Of a stretch of DNA of 64,000 nucleotides, positions 56,905-64,000 are shown piece by piece. Made by a program: the position numbers and the translations under genes. Source of the stretch: Micromussa lordhowensis (lineage: Eukaryota > Cnidaria > Anthozoa > Scleractinia > Lobophylliidae); contig OZ026606.1 of assembly GCA_964020085.1 (NCBI GenBank), forward strand, positions 20,932,101-20,996,100, read 5' to 3'. Numbering within the stretch: the first letter of the stretch is position 1; each line of letters starts with the position of its first letter. The notes under the pieces were generated by a model. It was not told the origin of the DNA and did no database searches. It saw only the letters and a program-made list of their open reading frames with translations.

Positions 56905-57172
56905 ACCTGAACGACTGCTTTGAAACTTAGCATGGTGTTCAGAATGACAAGTTTGAAGAACACCCACGTTAATTGACTATTAAAGCGAGATAGACAAGCC
57001 AGAGTACAAAACGATGCAATGTCAAAGAACTAGAGGGGAATCAAGACCAACCGCAATCTCGGTATGATCAGAATTAGAATTCCACATCTTATTCTTGTTA
57101 TATTGTCACGATAACATCAGTAACTTGATGTGAACTGGTCTCACGGCGCAGGTCCATCATTTTGTAAGAGCC

Positions 57173-57245
57173 GCCCGGTTAGCTCAGTCGGTAGAGCATC
57201 AGACTTTTAATCTGAGGGTCATGGGTTTAAGTCCCATATTGGGCG
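57173..57245 (+). tRNA. tRNA-Lys(UUU), T-loop C56 to T
   Basis: T loop TTTAAGT for TTCAAGT removes the near-universal C56 needed for the elbow pair and the B box. Probably impaired. Confidence 0.65.
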
Positions 57246-57695
57246 ATTCTATTTCTTTTGTTTTTGTACAAGACACAATTCAACAGAAAGTGAGAGAAGC
57301 TTTTTGAAGTCATATCCACTCAGTAAAAATAGTTGTACTTAATATGTTAGCCCCATAATAGATCATTCTCTCTCGCCTCATAAAGTCTTTACTACCAAAA
57401 AATAAAGGTTTACAGTTAAAAATCAGGTTATATTTTGATTTCAAAAAGTAATTGTTGTCCATAATTGTTTCCAGATATGTTATCAGTCCCTCAAACGTAT
57501 CCAGGCCTCAAACACAGCCAAAAGAATCTGAATACTAGTTGACTCTATCTTGAATCAAAGAGGACTCGATGGAAAAGTCTATTTGATACTATTCAAGACA
57601 AAATGATACTTTAAACGATATTCCTCGAGTGCTTTAATAAAAATAAAAGAGAAGTAACAAAGATTTCGATAAAAGGGAGAAAATTCACAAAAGGG

Positions 57696-57781
57696 TGCCT
57701 CGTGTGAGGATCGAACTCATGACCTTCAGATTTCTAATTCAGATTATGAGACTGACGCGCTGCCTACTGCGCTAACGAGGC
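57696..57781 (-). tRNA. tRNA-Met(CAU), T-stem variant
   Basis: T stem ATGAG for GTGAG gives an A-C mismatch; 'cccttttg' 3' flank. Confidence 0.75.
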
Positions 57782-58049
57782 ACCTGAACGACTGCTTTGA
57801 AACTTAGCATGGTGTTCAGAATGACAAGTTTGAAGAACACCCACGTTAATTGACTATTAAAGCGAGATAGACAAGCCAGAGTACAAAACGATGCAACGTC
57901 AAAGAACTAGAGGGGAATCAAGACCAACCGCAATCTCGGTATGATCAGAATTAGAATTCCACATCTTATTCTTGTTATATTGTCACGATAACATCAGTAA
58001 CTTGATGTGAACTGGTCTCACGGCGCAGGTCCATCATTTTGTAAGAGCC

Positions 58050-58122
58050 GCCCGGTTAGCTCAGTCGGTAGAGCATCAGACTTTTAATCTGAGGGTCATG
58101 GGTTCAAGTCCCATATTGGGCG
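58050..58122 (+). tRNA. tRNA-Lys(UUU)
   Basis: Reference sequence. Confidence 0.92.
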
Positions 58123-58572
58123 ATTCTATTTCTTTTGTTTTTGTACAAGACACAATTCAACAGAAAGTGAGAGAAGCTTTTTGAAGTCATATCCACTCAG
58201 TAAAAATAGTTGTACTTAATATGTTAGCCCCCTAATAGATCATTCTCTCTCGCCTCATAAAGTCTTTACTACCAAAAAATAAAGGTTTACAGTTAAAAAT
58301 CAGGTTATATTTTGATTTCAAAAAGTAATTGTTGTCCATAATTGTTTCCAGATATGTTATCAGTCCCTCAAACGTATCCAGGCCTCAAACACAGCCAAAA
58401 GAATCTGAATACCAGTTGACTCTATCTTGAATCAAGGAGGACTCGATGGAAAAGTCTATTTGATACTATTCAAGACAAAATGATACTTTAAACGATATTC
58501 CTCGAGTGCTTTAATAAAAATAAAAGAGAAGTAACAAAGATTTCGATAAAAGGGAGAAGATTCTCAAAAGCG

Positions 58573-58658
58573 TGCCTCGTGTGAGGATCGAACTCACGAC
58601 CTTCAGATTTCTAATTCAGATTATGAGACTGACGCGCTGCCTACTGCGCTAACGAGGC
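58573..58658 (-). tRNA. tRNA-Met(CAU), intron-containing
   Basis: Reference body; its 3' flank is 'cgcttttg', a marker shared with the copy at 61205 three units away. Confidence 0.88.
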
Positions 58659-58927
58659 ACCTGAACGACTGCTTTGAAACTTAGCATGGTGTTCAGAATG
58701 ACAAGTTTGAAGAACACCCACGTTAATTGACTATTAAAGCGAGATAGACAAGCCAGAGTACAAAACGATGCAACGTCAAAGAACTAGAGGGGAATCAAAT
58801 ACCAACCGCAATCTCGGTATGATCAGAATTAGAATTCCACATCTTATTCTTGTTATATTGTCACGATAACATCAGTAACTTGATGTGAACTGGTCTCACG
58901 GCGCAGGTCCATCATTTTGTAAGAGCC

Positions 58928-59000
58928 GCCCGGTTAGCTCAGTCGGTAGAGCATCAGACTTTTAATCTGAGGGTCATGGTTTTAAGTCCCATATTGGGCG
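58928..59000 (+). tRNA. tRNA-Lys(UUU), T-arm variant
   Basis: T arm ATGGT TTTAAGT: G53 to T and C56 to T. The B box is weak. Confidence 0.6.
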
Positions 59001-59450
59001 ATTCTATTTCTTTTGTTTTTGTACAAGACACAATTCAACAGAAAGTGAGAGAAGCTTTTTGAAGTCATATCCACTCAGTAAAAATAGTTGTACTTAATAT
59101 GTTAGCCCCATAATAGATCATTCTCTCTCGCCTCATAAAGTCTTTACTACCAAAAAATAAAGGTTTACAGTTAAAAATCAGGTTATATTTTGATTTCAAA
59201 AAGTAATTGTTGTCCATAATTGTTTCCAGATATGTTATCAGTCCCTCAAACGTATCCAGGCCTCAAACACAGCCAAAAGAATCTGAATACCAGTTGACTC
59301 TATCTTGAATCAAGGAGGACTCGATGGAAAAGTCTATTTGATACTATTCAAGACAAAATGATACTTTAAACGATATTCCTCGAGTGCTTTAATAAAAATA
59401 AAAGAGAAGTAACAAAGATTTCGATAAAAGGGAGAAAATTCACACAAGGG

Positions 59451-59536
59451 TGCCTCGTGTGAGGATCGAACTCACGACCTTCAGATTTCTAATTCAGATT
59501 ATGAGACTGACGGGCTGCCTACTGCGCTAACGAGGC
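59451..59536 (-). tRNA. tRNA-Met(CAU), D-stem variant
   Basis: D stem GCCC for GCGC at the 3' strand, one mismatch. Insert and anticodon unchanged. Confidence 0.75.
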
Positions 59537-59804
59537 ACCTGTACGACTGCTTTGAAACTTAGCATGGTGTTCAGAATGACAAGTTTGAAGAACACCCACG
59601 TTAATTGACTATTAAAGCGAGATAGACAAGCCAGAGTACAAAACGATGCAACGTCAAAGAACTAGAGGGGAATCAAGACCAACCGCAATCTCGGTATGAT
59701 CAGAATTAGAATTCCACATCTTATTCTTGTTATATTGTCACGATAACATCAGTAACTTGATGTGAACTGGTCTCACGGCGCAGGTCCATCATTTTGTAAG
59801 AGCC

Positions 59805-59877
59805 GCCCGGTTAGCTCAGTCGGTAGAGCATCAGACTTTTAATCTGAGGGTCATGGGTTCAAGTCCCATATTGGGCG
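59805..59877 (+). tRNA. tRNA-Lys(UUU)
   Basis: Reference sequence. Confidence 0.92.
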
Positions 59878-60327
59878 ATTCTATTTCTTTTGTTTTTGTA
59901 CAAGACACAATTCAACAGAAAGTGAGAGAAGCTTTTTGAAGTCATATCCACTCAGTAAAAATAGTTGTACTTAATATGTTAGCCCCCTAATAGATCATTC
60001 TCTCTCGCCTCATAAAGTCTTTACTACCAAAAAATAAAGGTTTACAGTTAAAAATCAGGTTATATTTTGATTTCAAAAAGTAATTGTTGTCCATAATTGT
60101 TTCCAGATATGTTATCAGTCCCTCAAACGTATCCAGGCCTCAAACACAGCCAAAAGAATCTGAATACCAGTTGACTCTATCTTGAATCAAGGAGGACTCG
60201 ATGGAAAAGTCTATTTGATACTATTCAAGACAAAATGATACTTTAAACGATATTCCTCGAGTGCTTTAATAAAAATAAAAGAGAAGTAACAAAGATTTCG
60301 ATAAAAGGGAGAAGATTCTCAAAAGTG

Positions 60328-60413
60328 TGCCTCGTGTGAGGATCGAACTCACGACCTTCAGATTTCTAATTCAGATTATGAGACTGACGCGCTGCCTACT
60401 GCGCTAACGAGGC
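60328..60413 (-). tRNA. tRNA-Met(CAU), intron-containing
   Basis: Reference body; the upstream flank has 'ctaaacgcctg', unique to this unit. Confidence 0.88.
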
Positions 60414-60681
60414 ACCTAAACGCCTGCTTTGAAACTTAGCATGGTGTTCAGAATGACAAGTTTGAAGAACACCCACGTTAATTGACTATTAAAGCGAGAT
60501 AGACAAGCCAGAGTACAAAACGATGCAACGTCAAAGAACTTGAGGGGAATCAAGACCAACCGCAATCTCGGTATGATCAGAATTAGAATTCCACATCTTA
60601 TTCTTGTTATATTGTCACGATAACATCAGTAACTTGATGTGAACTGGTCTCACGGCGCAGGTCCATCATTTTGTAAGAGCC

Positions 60682-60754
60682 GCCCGGTTAGCTCAGTCGG
60701 TAGAGCATCAGACTTTTAATCTGAGGGTCATGGGTTCAAGTCCCATATTGGGCG
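60682..60754 (+). tRNA. tRNA-Lys(UUU)
   Basis: Reference sequence. Confidence 0.92.
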
Positions 60755-61204
60755 ATTCTATTTCTTTTGTTTTTGTACAAGACACAATTCAACAGAAAGT
60801 GAGAGAAGCTTTTTGAAGTCATATCCACTCAGTAAAAATAGTTGTACTTAATATGTTAGCCCCCTAATAGATCATTCTCTCTCGCCTCATAAAGTCTTTA
60901 CTACCAAAAAATAAAGGTTTACAGTTAAAAATCAGGTTATATTTTGATTTCAAAAAGTAATTGTTGTCCATAATTGTTTCCAGATATGTTATCAGTCCCT
61001 CAAACGTATCCAGGCCTCAAACACAGCCAAAAGAATCTGAATACCAGTTGACTCTATCTTGAATCAAGGAGGACTCGATGGAAAAGTCTATTTGATACTA
61101 TTCAAGACAAAATGATACTTTAAACGATATTCCTCGAGTGCTTTAATAAAAATAAAAGAGAAGTAACAAAGATTTCGATAAAAGGGAGAAGATTCTCAAA
61201 AGCG

Positions 61205-61290
61205 TGCCTCGTGTGAGGATCGAACTCACGACCTTCAGATTTCTAATTGAGATTATGAGACTGACGCGCTGCCTACTGCGCTAACGAGGC
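61205..61290 (-). tRNA. tRNA-Met(CAU), change inside intron
   Basis: The exonic sequence is reference; the only change is in the insert (TCTCAATTAG for TCTGAATTAG). 3' flank 'cgcttttg'. Confidence 0.85.
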
Positions 61291-61559
61291 ACCTGAACGA
61301 CTGCTTTGAAACTTAGCATGGTGTTCAGAATGACAAGTTTGAAGAACACCCACGTTAATTGACTATTAAAGCGAGATAGACAAGCCAGAGTACAAAACAA
61401 TGCAACGTCAAAGAACTAGAGGGGAATCAAATACCAACCGCAATCTCGGTATGATCAGAATTAGAATTCCACATCTTATTCTTGTTATATTGTCACGATA
61501 ACATCAGTAACTTGATGTGAACTGGTCTCACGGCGCAGGTCCATCATTTTGTAAGAGCC

Positions 61560-61632
61560 GCCCGGTTAGCTCAGTCGGTAGAGCATCAGACTTTTAATCT
61601 GAGGGTCATGGGTTTAAGTCCCATATTGGGCG
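61560..61632 (+). tRNA. tRNA-Lys(UUU), T-loop C56 to T
   Basis: Same T-loop change as at 57173 and, in part, 58928. Confidence 0.65.
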
Positions 61633-62082
61633 ATTCTATTTCTTTTGTTTTTGTACAAGACACAATTCAACAGAAAGTGAGAGAAGCTTTTTGAAGTCAT
61701 ATCCACTCAGTAAAAATAGTTGTACTTAATATGTTAGCCCCATAATAGATCATTCTCTCTCGCCTCATAAAGTCTTTACTACCAAAAAATAAAGGTTTAC
61801 AGTTAAAAATCAGGTTATATTTTGATTTCAAAAAGTAATTGTTGTCCATAATTGTTTCCAGATATGTTATCAGTCCCTCAAACGTATCCAGGCCTCAAAC
61901 ACAGCCAAAAGAATCTGAATACCAGTTGACTCTATCTTGAATCAAGGAGGACTCGATGGAAAAGTCTATTTGATACTATTCAAGACAAAATGATACTTTA
62001 AACGATATTCCTCGAGTGCTTTAATAAAAATAAAAGAGAAGTAACAAAGATTTCGATAAAAGGGAGAAAATTCACAAAAGGG

Positions 62083-62168
62083 TGCCTCGTGTGAGGATCG
62101 AACTCACGACCTTCAGATTTCTAATTCAGATTATGAGACTGACGCGCTGCCTACTGCGCTAACGAGGC
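62083..62168 (-). tRNA. tRNA-Met(CAU), intron-containing
   Basis: Reference body with 'cccttttg' 3' flank. Confidence 0.88.
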
Positions 62169-62436
62169 ACCTGTACGACTGCTTTGAAACTTAGCATGGT
62201 GTTCAGAATGACAAGTTTGAAGAACACCCACGTTAATTGACTATTAAAGCGAGATAGACAAGCCAGAGTACAAAACGATGCAACGTCAAAGAACTAGAGG
62301 GGAATCAAGACCAACCGCAATCTCGGTATGATCAGAATTAGAATTCCACATCTTATTCTTGTTATATTGTCACGATAACATCAGTAACTTGATGTGAACT
62401 GGTCTCACGGCGCAGGTCCATCATTTTGTAAGAGCC

Positions 62437-62509
62437 GCCCGGTTAGCTCAGTCGGTAGAGCATCAGACTTTTAATCTGAGGGTCATGGGTTCAAGTCCCA
62501 TATTGGGCG
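62437..62509 (+). tRNA. tRNA-Lys(UUU)
   Basis: Reference sequence. Confidence 0.92.
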
Positions 62510-62959
62510 ATTCTATTTCTTTTGTTTTTGTACAAGACACAATTCAACAGAAAGTGAGAGAAGCTTTTTGAAGTCATATCCACTCAGTAAAAATAGTTGT
62601 ACTTAATATGTTAGCCCCCTAATAGATCATTCTCTCTCGCCTCATAAAGTCTTTACTACCAAAAAATAAAGGTTTACAGTTAAAAATCAGGTTATATTTT
62701 GATTTCAAAAAGTAATTGTTGTCCATAATTGTTTCCAGATATGTTATCAGTCCCTCAAACGTATCCAGGCCTCAAACACAGCCAAAAGAATCTGAATACC
62801 AGTTGACTCTATCTTGAATCAAGGAGGACTCGATGGAAAAGTCTATTTGATACTATTCAAGACAAAATGATACTTTAAACGATATTCCTCGAGTGCTTTA
62901 ATAAAAATAAAAGAGAAGTAACAAAGATTTCGATAAAAGGGAGAAGATTCTCAAAAGTG

Positions 62960-63045
62960 TCCCTCGTGTGAGGATCGAACTCACGACCTTCAGATTTCTA
63001 ATTCAGATTATGAGACTGACGCGCTGCCTACTGCGCTAACGAGGC
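62960..63045 (-). tRNA. tRNA-Met(CAU), acceptor variant
   Basis: The last acceptor base is G for C (ACGAGGG), breaking the first acceptor pair G1-C72. Shared only with the next unit. Confidence 0.75.
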
Positions 63046-63313
63046 ACCTGAACGACTGCTTTGAAACTTAGCATGGTGTTCAGAATGACAAGTTTGAAGA
63101 ACACCCACGTTAATTGACTATTAAAGCGAGATAGACAAGCCAGAGTACAAAACGATGCAACGTCAAAGAACTAGAGGGGAATCAAGACCAACCGCAATCT
63201 CGGTATGATCAGAATTAGAATTCCACATCTTATTCTTGTTATATTGTCACGATAACATCAGTAACTTGATGTGAACTGGTCTCACGGCGCAGGTCCATCA
63301 TTTTGTAAGAGCC

Positions 63314-63386
63314 GCCCGGTTAGCTCAGTCGGTAGAGCATCAGACTTTTAATCTGAGGGTCATGGGTTCAAGTCCCATATTGGGCG
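63314..63386 (+). tRNA. tRNA-Lys(UUU)
   Basis: Reference sequence; last Lys gene in the window. Confidence 0.92.
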
Positions 63387-63836
63387 ATTCTATTTCTTTT
63401 GTTTTTGTACAAGACACAATTCAACAGAAAGTGAGAGAAGCTTTTTGAAGTCATATCCACTCAGTAAAAATAGTTGTACTTAATATGTTAGCCCCCTAAT
63501 AGATCATTCTCTCTCGCCTCATAAAGTCTTTACTACCAAAAAATAAAGGTTTACAGTTAAAAATCAGGTTATATTTTGATTTCAAAAAGTAATTGTTGTC
63601 CATAATTGTTTCCAGATATGTTATCAGTCCCTCAAACGTATCCAGGCCTCAAACACAGCCAAAAGAATCTGAATACCAGTTGACTCTATCTTGAATCAAG
63701 GAGGACTCGATGGAAAAGTCTATTTGATACTATTCAAGACAAAATGATACTTTAAACGATATTCCTCGAGTGCTTTAATAAAAATAAAAGAGAAGTAACA
63801 AAGATTTCGATAAAAGGGAGAAGATTCTCAAAAGTG

Positions 63837-63922
63837 TCCCTCGTGTGAGGATCGAACTCACGACCTTCAGATTTCTAATTCAGATTATGAGACTGACGCG
63901 CTGCCTACTGCGCTAACGAGGC
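63837..63922 (-). tRNA. tRNA-Met(CAU), acceptor variant
   Basis: Same C72 to G change as at 62960, so these two adjacent units are sister copies of a recent single-unit duplication. Confidence 0.75.
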
Positions 63923-64000
63923 ACCTGAACGACTGCTTTGAAACTTAGCATGGTGTTCAGAATGACAAGTTTGAAGAACACCCACGTTAATTGACTATTA

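Larger units (their letters stand above)
39938..64000. repeat. Tandem array of 877-bp units, each with tRNA-Lys (+) and tRNA-Met (-)
   Basis: Unit order: tRNA-Lys, about 540 bp spacer, tRNA-Met on the opposite strand, about 270 bp spacer. Lys and Met therefore converge across the long spacer and diverge across the short one. Lys-to-Lys spacing is 874-882 bp, except 968 (a retro-insertion in the first unit) and 1127 twice (an extra 250-bp segment with a second Met). There are 26 complete Lys and 29 Met copies, and the array continues past the window. After each Lys there is 'ctatttcttttgttttt' (or ctgtttc in place of ctatttc), and after each Met (on its own strand) 'cacttttg' or 'cccttttg', both valid Pol III T-run terminators. 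Spacers are almost as conserved as the genes, showing recent homogenisation. Confidence 0.95.

Noticed and set aside
39938..64000. CRISPR array, because of regular spacing of repeats
   Set aside because: The repeat unit is 877 bp with tRNA genes and conserved spacers. There are no short repeats with unique spacers, and the DNA is animal.

Overview
The window looks like animal nuclear DNA, most likely from an anthozoan cnidarian (coral or sea anemone). That assignment is inferred from four things: an intron-split opsin that lacks the usual counterion residues, abundant Penelope-like and Tx1-type retroelements, metazoan-type tRNA-Lys and elongator tRNA-Met sequences, and AT-rich DNA full of foldback elements. 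There is no prokaryotic gene organisation. Nearly all the open frames are short and are chance or repeat-derived.

Positions 1 to about 27,100 are gene-poor. They hold foldback repeats (180-1010), a broken Penelope-like GIY-YIG fragment (2160-2938) with its tail, a hexanucleotide-type minisatellite (10165-10711), a head-to-head tRNA-derived SINE pair forming a 397-bp inverted structure (11240-11636), MITE-like elements (12864-13092, 16045-16233, 24476-24906), small tandem duplications, a SINE with a 12-bp target duplication (26480-26798) and one conventional protein gene. That gene is an opsin in two coding exons (16355-16971 and 19398-19776) separated by a 2.4-kb intron. A short lysine-rich frame at 26165 may be the first exon of another gene.

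From 27,122 to the right edge the window is a tRNA gene array. The unit is about 877 bp. It carries one tRNA-Lys(UUU) on the + strand and one elongator tRNA-Met(CAU) on the - strand, and the Met gene contains a 13-bp insert at the canonical tRNA intron position. Each gene has internal A and B boxes and a T-run terminator. From 40,440 to the end there are 26 complete tRNA-Lys copies and 29 tRNA-Met copies, and the array runs off the window. Copies share variants in higher-order patterns with periods of 1, 2, 3 and 6 units, the signature of repeated unequal exchange.

The left flank of the array (27,122-39,985) is decayed and is interrupted twice by the same composite: a Penelope-like fragment joined to a Tx1/L1-type non-LTR retrotransposon whose 3' end abuts the 3' half of a tRNA-Lys gene. 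The right composite (32,912-39,937) is nearly full length, with a zinc-knuckle ORF1 carrying seven 28-residue repeats, an AP-type endonuclease and a reverse transcriptase, but it has frameshifts and stops. The left composite (27,893-31,305) has two large internal deletions and a later antisense insertion. Shared junctions show that one insertion was duplicated together with array DNA.
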